A stretch of 64,000 bases of DNA from Nonomuraea solani (GTDB taxonomy: Bacteria > Actinomycetota > Actinomycetes > Streptosporangiales > Streptosporangiaceae), in the NCBI RefSeq assembly GCF_900108335.1, contig NZ_FNVT01000021.1:62001-126000 (forward strand), written 5' to 3'. A program made the translations under genes and the position numbers. Below, in pieces: positions 17,833-26,038 of the stretch (its first letter is position 1; each line of letters starts with the position of its first letter). The notes below the pieces were generated by a model. It saw only the letters and a list, made by a program, of their open reading frames with translations. It did not search any database and was not told the DNA's origin.

Positions 17833-19100
17833 TGCTGCAGAGACTTCGTTACTTCGGTGTTGAGCTGAGCCACCTTGGCCGCGTCACCGAACACGGCCTC
17901 ACGCGCCAGGCGCAGCCACGGGCCCTGCGGGTCGTTGAAGGTCTGGCCGAAGCGCAGCGCGAACGGGGTCTGGCCCTTGGCCACCAGCGAGTTGATCAGC
18001 ACCACGCGGGGGTCCTCGGAAGAGTACTTGTTACTGGCCAGGTCGGTACGCGCCAGCACGTCCTTGTTCTTGGCCATGACCTCGACCTGGGCGTCGTCGG
18101 AGACCGTCCAGGACAGGAACTCCCAGGCCGCGTCGGCGTTCTTGGACGTGGCCGAGATGCCGACCGAGTCGCCGCCCACGAACGTGGACTCGCCGCCGTC
18201 GGGACCGGCGATCGGGGTGACGCCGATCTTCATCTCCGCGGGCATGAGGCCGAGCGTGGTGGAGGGCATCGGCATGACGCCGATCTCACCCTTGGGGAAG
18301 AAGCCGGTCCAGGTCGGGCCCTGCTCCTCCTTGGCCGTCGGGCCGGTGGCCTTCTTCTCGTACAGGTCGCGGTAGATCTTGAAGACGTCGGTCATGGCGG
18401 CCTGGTCGTTGAGCGAGGTCGTGCCCTCGGGGTTCATGACCTGCGCGCCGGCCGCCCACACCGACGGCCAGAAGGTGAACACGTAGCAGCCGCCGCAGTT
18501 TCCGCCGAAGAAGGTGCCGTGCACCTTGCCGTCCTTGCCGAGCTTCTCCTGGATCGTGGTGGCCTGCTCGGCGAACTCCTTCAGCGTCTTCGGCCCCTTC
18601 TCGGGGTCGAGGCCGGCCTTCTCGTACAGGTCCTTGTTCCAGAACCAGACCGACAGGTCGAGCGTGTGCGGGAGCGTGTACTGCCGGTTGTCCAGCGTGC
18701 CCAGCTTCATGTGCGAGGGGGCGAGCTTGTCCTTGTACGGCAGGGCGGCGATCCTGTCGGTGACGTCCATGAACAGGCCCTGGGAGGTGTAGTTCGGGAC
18801 GAAGATGACGTCTGCCGCGAACACGTCGGGCAACTGCTTGGCGCCGGCCGCGGCGGCGATGCGGGGCTGGTAGTTGTCGGTCGGGATGACGGTGAGCTTG
18901 ACCTGGTTCTTGTGACTGCTGTTGTAGGCCTTCACCAGACGTTCGCTCTGCGCCTGGGTGGCCGCGCGGGTCCACATGGTGATCGTCACGGGAGTGTCCG
19001 CCGCCTGCGTCGCGCCGCCACCACCGCCGCCGCTGCCGCAGGCCGCTGCTGTGAGCGCTAACACACCGAGAAGGGAGATCCCGGCCAGCCTTCGTCTCAT
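17829..19100 (-). CDS. Extracellular sugar-binding lipoprotein (ABC transporter)
   Basis: The 423-residue type 1 solute-binding protein has a lipoprotein signal peptide with lipobox LTAAAC (Cys21), then a Gly linker. The mature part has the SBP_bac_1 layout, including PVTITMWTRAATQAQSERLV near the start, LPDVFAADVIFVPNYTSQG around residue 90, and FVGGDSVGISATSKNADAAWEFLSW in the C-lobe. A CGGC pair near residue 202 may form a disulfide. It is the first gene of the operon. Codon 14 of the signal peptide is TTA, inside an operator-like 13-mer. It probably captures arabino-oligosaccharides, judged from the linked GH127. Confidence 0.92.
   Translation of the reverse strand: MRRRLAGISLLGVLALTAAACGSGGGGGGATQAADTPVTITMWTRAATQAQSERLVKAYNSSHKNQVKLTVIPTDNYQPRIAAAAGAKQLPDVFAADVIFVPNYTSQGLFMDVTDRIAALPYKDKLAPSHMKLGTLDNRQYTLPHTLDLSVWFWNKDLYEKAGLDPEKGPKTLKEFAEQATTIQEKLGKDGKVHGTFFGGNCGGCYVFTFWPSVWAAGAQVMNPEGTTSLNDQAAMTDVFKIYRDLYEKKATGPTAKEEQGPTWTGFFPKGEIGVMPMPSTTLGLMPAEMKIGVTPIAGPDGGESTFVGGDSVGISATSKNADAAWEFLSWTVSDDAQVEVMAKNKDVLARTDLASNKYSSEDPRVVLINSLVAKGQTPFALRFGQTFNDPQGPWLRLAREAVFGDAAKVAQLNTEVTKSLQQ
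19051..19063. promoter_or_regulatory. GTGAGCGCTAACA site inside the signal-peptide codons (copy 2)
   Basis: This is the identical 13-mer to the one at 14223-14235, again over the LALT codons of a signal peptide. It lies 38-50 bp inside the first gene of the operon, a plausible roadblock position for the divergent LacI regulator. Confidence 0.5.
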
Positions 19101-19121
19101 GATGTGCTCCTGGACTTAAAG

Positions 19122-19207
19122 GTTTTCGGAAACGTAGAAGAAACATGAGCCCATGTCAATGGGTGCTAGGGTGCTAAGCAGTTCACAATTCACCGAAAAG
19201 GGTTTCG
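19122..19207. promoter_or_regulatory. Divergent promoter region with LacI-type operators
   Basis: Two operator-like sites lie in the 111-bp gap between the binding-protein gene and the LacI gene. GTTTTCGGAAAC is at 19122-19133 (5 of 6 pairs), close to the lipoprotein start. CGAAAAGGGTTTCG is at 19194-19207 (perfect 5-bp arms), just before the LacI start codon. The second has the CGAAA-N4-TTTCG shape of actinomycete LacI sites and would allow autorepression. Confidence 0.6.
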
Positions 19208-19211
19208 AAGT

Positions 19212-20225
19212 ATGGCGAGTAAGCGGGCGACCATCAACGATGTGGCCTCGCTGGCGGGGGTTTCGATCGCCACGGCGTCCAAGGCTCTGAACGGGCGCCA
19301 GGATGTGCGGGCCGCGACGCGTGAGCGGGTGCTCGCCGCCGCGGCGGAGCTCTCCTTCCAGCCGAACGCCCTGGCCAGGGGGCTGCTGTCCGGGCAGACG
19401 CGCACGGTGGGGCTGCTGACGTCCGACAGCGTCGGGCGGTTCGGCATCCCGGTGCTGCTGGGCGCGGAGGACGCGTTCGGGGCCGGGGAGATGGCCGTGC
19501 TGCTCTGTGACGCGCGGGGCGACGCCATCAGGGAGCAGCACCACCTGCGGGCGCTGCTGTCGCGGCGGGTGGACGGGCTGATCGTGGTGGGCGAGAGCAC
19601 CAACCCGCGGCCTTCGGTGAGCAAGGACCTGCCGGTGCCGGTCGTGTACGCGTACGCGGCGTCGCAGGACCCCGAGGACGTCTCGTTCGTGCCGGACGAC
19701 GTCGGGTCGGCGATGATGGCCGTCAACCACCTGCTGGCCCTGGGCCGGCGGCGGATCGCGCACATCACCGGGCCCACGCACTACAAGGCCGCCCAGGACC
19801 GCGCGGAGGGCTTCCGCCTGGCCCTCGCGGAGGCGGGGGTCGAGCAGGCCGGGCAGACGCTGTCCGGGGTGTGGTCGCAGCGCTGGGGGCGGCACGCGGC
19901 CGAGATGCTGCTGATGGCCGAGCCCGAGATCGACGCGGTGTTCTGCGGCAGCGACCAGATCGCGGCCGGCTTCGTGGAGGCGGCCAGGGAACGCGGGCGG
20001 CGGGTGCCCGACGACATCGCGGTGGTGGGTTACGACAACTGGGAGGTCCTCTCGACGGAGACCCGCCCGGCTTTGACGACGGTCGACATGAACCTCGAAC
20101 TTCTTGGCAGAACGGCCGCCCAGCACCTCTTCGCCGCCATAGACGGCAGGGCCACCCCCGGCGTCCACAAGATGCCCTGCCACCTCGTCATCCGCGACTC
20201 CACCTCCCCACCCGGCGTCTCCTGA
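19212..20225 (+). CDS. LacI family transcriptional regulator of the arabinan operon
   Basis: The 337-residue regulator has an N-terminal HTH/hinge (ATINDVASLAGVSIATASKALNG, residues 6-28; ALARGL hinge helix near 55) and a periplasmic-binding-like sensor domain (VGYDNWEVLSTETRPALTTVD near 275). It is divergent from the binding protein-permease-glycosidase operon, with operators at both starts, so it is the probable sugar-responsive repressor. The effector is probably arabinose or an arabino-oligosaccharide. Confidence 0.92.
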   Translation: MASKRATINDVASLAGVSIATASKALNGRQDVRAATRERVLAAAAELSFQPNALARGLLSGQTRTVGLLTSDSVGRFGIPVLLGAEDAFGAGEMAVLLCDARGDAIREQHHLRALLSRRVDGLIVVGESTNPRPSVSKDLPVPVVYAYAASQDPEDVSFVPDDVGSAMMAVNHLLALGRRRIAHITGPTHYKAAQDRAEGFRLALAEAGVEQAGQTLSGVWSQRWGRHAAEMLLMAEPEIDAVFCGSDQIAAGFVEAARERGRRVPDDIAVVGYDNWEVLSTETRPALTTVDMNLELLGRTAAQHLFAAIDGRATPGVHKMPCHLVIRDSTSPPGVS

Positions 20226-20318
20226 CCCCGGCCCGCCCGAGGCACAGGCGTGAAAGCGCCGTGCCCCCCACGACGGCGGGGAAGACGCGTACGGCGGGAA
20301 CCCCGTACGAGCGGCTGG

Positions 20319-20330
20319 TAATCCGGATTA
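20319..20330. promoter_or_regulatory. TAATCCGGATTA operator upstream of the second LacI gene
   Basis: This perfect 12-bp palindrome with a central CCGG is placed just upstream of the -35 element at 20346. Its outer half-sites (TAAT/ATTA) are the same as in the palindrome at 20393-20408, and the two centres lie 76 bp apart. They look like a pair bound by one LacI tetramer or two dimers. Confidence 0.6.
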
Positions 20331-20345
20331 GCACTGCGGAAACCC

Positions 20346-20375
20346 TTGACACCGCACGACCGCGCGGCGAACAAT
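20346..20375 (+). promoter_or_regulatory. Promoter of the second sugar operon
   Basis: A consensus -35 TTGACA (20346-20351) is followed after 18 bp by AACAAT (20370-20375, 4 of 6 to TATAAT). It is flanked by palindromes at 20319-20330 and 20393-20408, the layout expected for an autorepressed LacI operon. Confidence 0.6.
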
Positions 20376-20392
20376 CGCAGGCATCGCCACGC

Positions 20393-20408
20393 GCTAATGC
20401 GCATTAGC
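20393..20408. promoter_or_regulatory. Perfect 16-bp palindrome GCTAATGCGCATTAGC
   Basis: This perfect inverted repeat with the LacI-typical central CG is located at about +12 to +28 relative to the predicted transcript start and 12 bp before the LacI start codon. It is the strongest operator candidate in the window. Confidence 0.7.
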
Positions 20409-20420
20409 TGAGGAACCGCA

Positions 20421-21434
20421 ATGCCTCCCGACCCATCCCGCCGCCTGACCCAGCGCGACATCGCCCGGCTGGCCGGTGTCAGCCAGACGACCGTCTCCCT
20501 GGTGCTCAACAACCGGGCCGACGCCGAGTCCCGCATCCCCGCGGAAACCAGGGACCGCGTGCTCCGCGTGATCAGGGAGACCGGCTACGTCGCCGATCCC
20601 GCCGCCCGCAGGCTGGCCGCCGGCCGCAACCGCATCCTCGGTGTGTTCACCTACGAGCCGGTCTTCCCGAGCGCGACCGGCGACTTCTTCCACCCGTTCC
20701 TGGTCGGCATCGAGGAGTGCGCCGAGCGCTGCGGCTGCGACCTGCTGCTGTTCACCAGCGCCCCCACCGTGGCCGGCCGCAAGCGGGTCTACCACCAGGA
20801 CCACCGGCTCAGGCTGGCCGACGGCTGCGTGCTGCTGGGCCGCGAGCTGGACAGGGAGGACCTGTCCAGGCTGGTCGCCGAGGGCTACCCGTTCGTGTCG
20901 GTCGGCCGCCGCGACGACGCCGGCGGCACGGTGCCCTACGTCGGCGCCGACTACCCGGCCGCCGTCAAGGAGTTGGTCGCCCGGATCAGGGCGATGGGCC
21001 ACGAGCGCATCGCGTACCTGGGCCACGGCCAGGGCCCCGAGTCCTACGCCGACCGCTTCCGCGGCTTCGCCGAGGCCGTACCGGACGCGCCGCTCCTGGC
21101 CCCCGGCGAGCCCGCCGCCATGGTGGCGCGGGTGCTGGTCGCCGGTGTGACGGCGGTGCTGGCCGAGGAATACGCCGACGCCGTCGCCCTGACCGACCTG
21201 CTCGGCAAGCGCGGCATCTCCGTACCCGGCGACCTGTCGGTCGTCACGCTGGGCGACCCCACGCGGCCCGCCCCCACCGACATCGACTTCACCGGCTTCC
21301 GCATCCCGCGCAGGGAGATGGGCCGGCTGGCGGTCGAGGACCTCACCGAACTGATCGAGGGCGGCTCGCCCGCGCAGCGCCTGCTGCCCTGCGAGTTCGC
21401 CGAAGGCGCCACCCTGGCGCCCGCACGCACATGA
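20421..21434 (+). CDS. LacI family regulator, first gene of the second sugar operon
   Basis: The 337-residue regulator has HTH RRLTQRDIARLAGVSQTTVS (about residues 6-25), hinge PAARRLAAGR and a sugar-binding sensor domain that is shorter than usual in the middle (after DAPLLAPGE). Unlike the neighbouring LacI gene it is transcribed with its target genes: its TGA overlaps the ATG of the FAD oxidoreductase gene. Palindromes flanking its promoter suggest autoregulation of the whole operon. The effector is unknown. Confidence 0.92.
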   Translation: MPPDPSRRLTQRDIARLAGVSQTTVSLVLNNRADAESRIPAETRDRVLRVIRETGYVADPAARRLAAGRNRILGVFTYEPVFPSATGDFFHPFLVGIEECAERCGCDLLLFTSAPTVAGRKRVYHQDHRLRLADGCVLLGRELDREDLSRLVAEGYPFVSVGRRDDAGGTVPYVGADYPAAVKELVARIRAMGHERIAYLGHGQGPESYADRFRGFAEAVPDAPLLAPGEPAAMVARVLVAGVTAVLAEEYADAVALTDLLGKRGISVPGDLSVVTLGDPTRPAPTDIDFTGFRIPRREMGRLAVEDLTELIEGGSPAQRLLPCEFAEGATLAPART

Positions 21435-23050
21435 AGGGACCGGACTTGCGCGAGTCGAGCACCGAGGTACTGATCGTCGGGGGCGGCCTCGGAGGCGTGG
21501 CGGCCGCGCTGGCGGCCCTGCGGGCGGGCCGGAGGGTGGTGCTGACCGAGGAGTACGACTGGCTCGGTGGCCAGCTCACCAGCCAGGCGGTCCCGCCCGA
21601 CGAGCACACGTGGGTCGAACGGTTCGGCGTCACGGCGAGCTACCGGGAGCTGCGTGACGGCATCAGGGACTACTACCGCCGCCACTACCCGCTGACCGAG
21701 GGCGCCCGCGCCTGGCGGGAGCTCAACCCGGGCGCGGGCCACGTCAGCCCGCTGTGCCACGAGCCCAGGGTCGCGGTCGCGGTGATCGACGCCCTGCTGG
21801 CCCCCTACCGGGGCGGCGGGCTGCTGACCGTGCTGCAGCCGTACCGGCCGGTCGCGGCCGAGGTGGACGGCGACCGGGTGAGCGCCGTGAAGCTCGCGCA
21901 CCGCGACGGCGGCGACGACCTCTGGATCAGCGCCCCCTACATCCTGGACGCCACCGAGACGGGCGAACTGCTGCCGCTCACCGGCACCGAATACGTCACC
22001 GGCTTCGAGTCCCAGGCCGACACCGGCGAGCCCAGCGCGCCGGCCACCGCGCAGCCGCACAACATGCAGGCCGTCTCGGTGTGCTTCGCGATCGACCACG
22101 TGGACGGCGACCACACGATCGAGCGGCCGGAGCGCTACGACTTCTGGCGGGCGTACCAGCCGGAGTTCTGGGGCGGGCCGATGCTCGGCTGGCGCACCCC
22201 CAACCCGCGCACGCTGGAGATCTCCGAGCGCTCGTTCACCCCCAACCCCGGCGACGACCCGCTTCAGGTCCGCGCCGACCAGCGGCGCAACCCCGGCGAC
22301 GGGAACCTGTGGACCTTCCGCAGGATCGCCGCCCGCGACCTGTTCACGCCCGGCGCGTACGCCAGCGACATCACGCTGGTGAACTGGCCGATGATCGACT
22401 ACCTGGAGGGCGCGATCATCGACGTGCCCGACGCGGATGAGCACCTCCGCCGGGCCCGAGAGCTGTCCAAGTCGGTCCTGTACTGGATGCAGACCGAGGC
22501 GCCGCGTCCCGACGGCGGCACCGGCTGGCCGGGGCTGCGGCTGCGCGGCGACGTCACGGGCTCGGCCGACGGCCTGGCGCAGGCACCCTACGTACGGGAG
22601 TCGCGCCGGATCCTGGGCGAGTACACGATCGTCGAGCAGGACCTGTCCATGGCCGTACGCGGCGACAAGGGCGCGGCCCGCTACACCGACTCGGCCGGCA
22701 TCGGCATGTACCGCATCGACCTGCACCCGTCCACGGGCGGCGACAACTACCTGGACGTCCCGAGCAGCCCGTTCGAGCTACCGCTCGGTGCGCTGCTGCC
22801 CCGCCGCGTGACCAACCTGCTCCCGGCGGGCAAGAACCTGGCCACCACCCACATCACCAACGGCTGCTACCGCCTGCACCCGGTCGAATGGAACATCGGG
22901 GAGGCCGCCGGCGCGCTGGCCGCGTTCTGCCTCGACCGGGCCGCCTCGCCGCACGCCGTACGCAACGATCCCGGCCTGCTCGCCGACTTCCAGGCGCGCC
23001 TGGAGGAGCAGGGCGTCGAACTCCACTGGCCGGACGTGTCCGGCTACTGA
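21431..23050 (+). CDS. FAD-dependent oxidoreductase (FAD_oxidored family)
   Basis: The 539-residue flavoprotein has a Rossmann dinucleotide motif VLIVGGGLGGVAAALAAL at residues 13-30 and the family phrase YDWLGGQLTSQAVPPDEH soon after. The phrase AKNLATTHITNGCYRLHPVEW-like near the C-terminus (GKNLATTHITN, RLHPVEWNIGEAAG) completes the FAD site. No signal peptide is seen, so it should work in the cytoplasm. It overlaps the LacI gene by 4 bp (ATGA) and is followed after 24 bp by the binding-protein gene, so it probably oxidises the imported sugar, polyol or a derivative. Members are often mislabelled xanthan lyase. The substrate is unknown. Confidence 0.85.
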   Translation: MKGPDLRESSTEVLIVGGGLGGVAAALAALRAGRRVVLTEEYDWLGGQLTSQAVPPDEHTWVERFGVTASYRELRDGIRDYYRRHYPLTEGARAWRELNPGAGHVSPLCHEPRVAVAVIDALLAPYRGGGLLTVLQPYRPVAAEVDGDRVSAVKLAHRDGGDDLWISAPYILDATETGELLPLTGTEYVTGFESQADTGEPSAPATAQPHNMQAVSVCFAIDHVDGDHTIERPERYDFWRAYQPEFWGGPMLGWRTPNPRTLEISERSFTPNPGDDPLQVRADQRRNPGDGNLWTFRRIAARDLFTPGAYASDITLVNWPMIDYLEGAIIDVPDADEHLRRARELSKSVLYWMQTEAPRPDGGTGWPGLRLRGDVTGSADGLAQAPYVRESRRILGEYTIVEQDLSMAVRGDKGAARYTDSAGIGMYRIDLHPSTGGDNYLDVPSSPFELPLGALLPRRVTNLLPAGKNLATTHITNGCYRLHPVEWNIGEAAGALAAFCLDRAASPHAVRNDPGLLADFQARLEEQGVELHWPDVSGY

Positions 23051-23074
23051 TCTCCCCCCATTTTAGGAGCGCCG

Positions 23075-24313
23075 ATGCGCATCACCATGGCCGCCGCCGG
23101 CCTCGCGGGCCTGCTCACCCTGACCGCCTGCGGTTCGGGCGCGGACACCGCCGCGAGCGGGCCCGCCTCCCTGCGGATGACGATCTGGACCGGCAACGCC
23201 GAGCACCTGAGCCTGCTGAACGGGATCGCCGACGAATATCGCAAGACCCACAAGGACGTGGCGGCGATCAAGTTCGACACGCTGCCGATCGAGAACTACA
23301 CCACCACGCTGACCACCCAGATCGCCGGCGGGAACGCTCCCGACATGGCCTGGGTCCTGGAGAACTCCGCGCCCGACTTCGTCGGCTCCGGCGCGCTCGC
23401 ACCGCTGACCAACCTGGTCAAGCCGGAGGAGCTGGCGCCCTCCACCACGAAGTTGTGGCAGCGCGACGGCAAGCTGTACGCCTACCCGTTCTCCAACTCG
23501 CCCTTCGGCGTGTTCGTGAACCGCGACCTGCTGAAGGAGGCCGGGCAGAAGGCGCCCAAGGCGGGCTGGACGTGGGAGCAGGCCGTCGCGATGGCCGCCG
23601 CCGTGAACAAGAAGACCGGCAAGGCCGGCCTGGTGGTGCGCGACTTCGACTACAAGGGCTGGGACAACCTGGCGACCGTCTGGGGTGGCTGGGGCGCGGA
23701 GGCGTGGAGCGAGGACGGCAAGACCTGCGGTTTCGCGAAGCCGGAGATGGTCGAGGCGATGACCTTCCTCCATAAGTCGATATTTCAGGACAAGGCGTTG
23801 CCTGCTCCGGGCACCACCGCCGACTTCTTCGCCGGCGAGGCCGGAATGACGGTCACCCAGATCTCGCGGGCGTCCCTCCTCAAAGACGCCACCTTCGAGT
23901 GGGACCTGATCCCGCTGCCCACCGGCCCGAAGGGCGCCTACAGCGTCATCGGCCAGGCGGGCATCGGCGTCATCAAGAAGAGCCCGAACGCCGCCAAGGC
24001 CGCCGACTTCCTGTCCTTCCTCACCAACCCGGAGAACTCCGCCAAGCTCGGCCAGTACTTCCCGCCGCCGCGTACCCAGCTCCTCACCGCCGAGAGCCTC
24101 GGCAAGAGCAACCCGCTGCTCAAGCCCGAGCAGCTCCAGCAGGTCGTGATCGACGGCATCGCGAACGGCCGGGTCAAGCCCAGCCACTCCGGCCAGGCCG
24201 AGCTGGCCCAGACCGTGCGGGCCGGCCTCGACCCCCTCTGGCAGCCGAACGCCGACGTGGCCGCGACGCTGACCGGGGTGTGCTCCGCCATCCAGCCGAT
24301 GCTGGCCAAGTAA
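23075..24313 (+). CDS. Extracellular sugar-binding lipoprotein (ABC transporter)
   Basis: The 412-residue product starts with ATG preceded by AGGAGC at proper spacing. The lipoprotein signal ends in LTAC (Cys19). The mature protein shows the type 1 solute-binding layout: RMTIWTGNAEHLSLLNGIADE near the start, QIAGGNAPDMAWVLENSAPDF around residue 85 and GIGVIKKSPNAAKAADFLSFL near 300. Its TAA overlaps the permease ATG (TAATG). It is the substrate-recognising part of the second importer. Confidence 0.92.
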   Translation: MRITMAAAGLAGLLTLTACGSGADTAASGPASLRMTIWTGNAEHLSLLNGIADEYRKTHKDVAAIKFDTLPIENYTTTLTTQIAGGNAPDMAWVLENSAPDFVGSGALAPLTNLVKPEELAPSTTKLWQRDGKLYAYPFSNSPFGVFVNRDLLKEAGQKAPKAGWTWEQAVAMAAAVNKKTGKAGLVVRDFDYKGWDNLATVWGGWGAEAWSEDGKTCGFAKPEMVEAMTFLHKSIFQDKALPAPGTTADFFAGEAGMTVTQISRASLLKDATFEWDLIPLPTGPKGAYSVIGQAGIGVIKKSPNAAKAADFLSFLTNPENSAKLGQYFPPPRTQLLTAESLGKSNPLLKPEQLQQVVIDGIANGRVKPSHSGQAELAQTVRAGLDPLWQPNADVAATLTGVCSAIQPMLAK

Positions 24314-25212
24314 TGCCGATTCGTTCGACGTGGTGGACAGCGAGCCGCCGGGACCACCTGATCGGGTACGCCTTCGTGGCCCCGCAGTTGGCCGGCAGCC
24401 TGCTGTTCGTGTTCCTCCCGCTCGGCCTGGTCGTCTACTACAGCCTGCACGAATGGAACGTGCTCGCCGACACCTTCGACTTCGTCGGCGGCGACAACTA
24501 CCGTCAGCTCCTCGCCGACCCGAACGTCCCCAAGGTCCTGACCGCCACCGCGCTGTTCTCGATCGGTCTCGTGGTCTTCAACCTCTCGCTGGCCATGCTG
24601 CTCGCCGTGCTGCTCAACCAGCGGCTGCGCGGCACGGTGGTGTTCAGGACGCTGTTCTTCTCGCCGGTGGTCGTCTCGCTGGTCGCCTGGACGATCGTGT
24701 GGGGCTTCCTGCTCCAGTCGAACGGCGGCGTCAACGCCCTGCTCCAGACCGTCGGCATCGAGGGCCCCAACTGGCTGCGGACCGGCACGGGCGCGATGGT
24801 GTCGGTGGTCGCCGTCCAGGTCTTCAAGAACGTCGGGCTCAACATGGTGCTGTTCCTCGCCGCCCTGCAGGGTGTGCCGAAGGAGCTGTACGAGGCCGCC
24901 AGGATCGACGGAGCGGGGGCGTGGACCAGGTTCGCCAGGATCACGCTGCCGATGATCAGCCCCACCGTGCTGCTCACCTCGATCATCACGATCGCCGGGT
25001 CGCTGCAGGTGTTCGCGCAGATCGCGGTGCTCACCCAGGGCGGCCCCGGCACCTCGACGACGGTGCTCGTCTACTACCTCTACCAGCAGGCCTTCCAGTT
25101 CCACCACTTCGGCTACGGCGCCACGCTGTCGGTGCTGCTCTTCGTGATCGTGCTCGCCCTCACCGTGCTGCAGTGGCGGATGCGCAGGAGGTGGGTGTTC
25201 CATGAGGCGTAA
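24313..25212 (+). CDS. Carbohydrate ABC transporter permease (MalF-like)
   Basis: The 299-residue permease starts inside TAATG, immediately coupled to the lipoprotein gene. There are six membrane helices, the first being IGYAFVAPQLAGSLLFVFLPLG. The EAA loop KELYEAARIDGAGAWTRFARI near residue 200 is the docking site for the ATPase. Its final 11 bp overlap the next permease. The ATPase is absent here and is presumably a shared MsiK-type protein. Confidence 0.93.
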   Translation: MPIRSTWWTASRRDHLIGYAFVAPQLAGSLLFVFLPLGLVVYYSLHEWNVLADTFDFVGGDNYRQLLADPNVPKVLTATALFSIGLVVFNLSLAMLLAVLLNQRLRGTVVFRTLFFSPVVVSLVAWTIVWGFLLQSNGGVNALLQTVGIEGPNWLRTGTGAMVSVVAVQVFKNVGLNMVLFLAALQGVPKELYEAARIDGAGAWTRFARITLPMISPTVLLTSIITIAGSLQVFAQIAVLTQGGPGTSTTVLVYYLYQQAFQFHHFGYGATLSVLLFVIVLALTVLQWRMRRRWVFHEA

Positions 25213-26026
25213 GACCCTCCTGTACGGCGTGCTCTGCGTGCTGTGCGTGCCCTTCGTCTTCCCGACCTGGTGGATGGTCACCTCCTCGCTGAAGCCGGTG
25301 AGCGAGATCTTCGCCTTCCCGCCGACGCTGCTGCCCGGGCAGCCCCGGCTGGAGGCGTACCGTCAGGTGTTCGAGCTGCAGCCGTTCGCGCAGCAGTACT
25401 GGAACAGCCTCTACATCGCCGCCGTCGTCACCGTGGGCACCCTCGCGGTGTCGGCGCTGGCGGGCTGGGCGTTCGCGCGCATCCGCTTCCGCGGCTCGAA
25501 CGCGCTGTTCCTGGTCATCCTCGTCGGCCTGCTGATCCCCAGCGAGGTCACGATCGTGCCGTTGTTCCGGCTCTTCCACTCGGCCGGGCTGACCGACACG
25601 CACTGGCCGCTCATCCTCATCCCGATCCTGGGCGCGCCGAGCGTGCTGGCCACGTTCATCATGCGGCAGTTCTTCATCGCGCTGCCCAAGGAGCTCGACG
25701 AGGCCGCGGCGGTCGACGGGCTGGGCCGGCTGGCCACGTTCTGGCGGATCGGGCTGCCGCTGGCCAGGCCCGCCGTCGGCGCGGTGGCGATCTTCACGTT
25801 CCTGCACAGCTGGAACCTCTACCTCGAACCGATCGTGTTCCTCAGCACGCCGGAGCGGTTCACGCTGCCGCAGGCGCTCACCCAGTTCGTGGACGCCTAC
25901 GGCGGGCCCATGTGGAACGTGCAGCTCGCGGCCGCGTCGCTGACCGCGCTGCCGGTGCTCGTGGTGTTCGTGCTGGCGCAGAAGCAGTTCGTCGAGGGTC
26001 TGGCGCACACGGGTCTCAAGGGATGA
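25202..26026 (+). CDS. Carbohydrate ABC transporter permease (MalG-like)
   Basis: The 274-residue permease has the EAA motif KELDEAAAVDGLGRLATFWRI near residue 165 and six helices, and the usual length for this family. It overlaps the upstream permease by 11 bp, with the ATG inside the previous reading frame. It forms a heterodimer channel with that protein. Confidence 0.93.
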   Translation: MRRKTLLYGVLCVLCVPFVFPTWWMVTSSLKPVSEIFAFPPTLLPGQPRLEAYRQVFELQPFAQQYWNSLYIAAVVTVGTLAVSALAGWAFARIRFRGSNALFLVILVGLLIPSEVTIVPLFRLFHSAGLTDTHWPLILIPILGAPSVLATFIMRQFFIALPKELDEAAAVDGLGRLATFWRIGLPLARPAVGAVAIFTFLHSWNLYLEPIVFLSTPERFTLPQALTQFVDAYGGPMWNVQLAAASLTALPVLVVFVLAQKQFVEGLAHTGLKG

Positions 26027-26038
26027 TTTCCTGTACGC

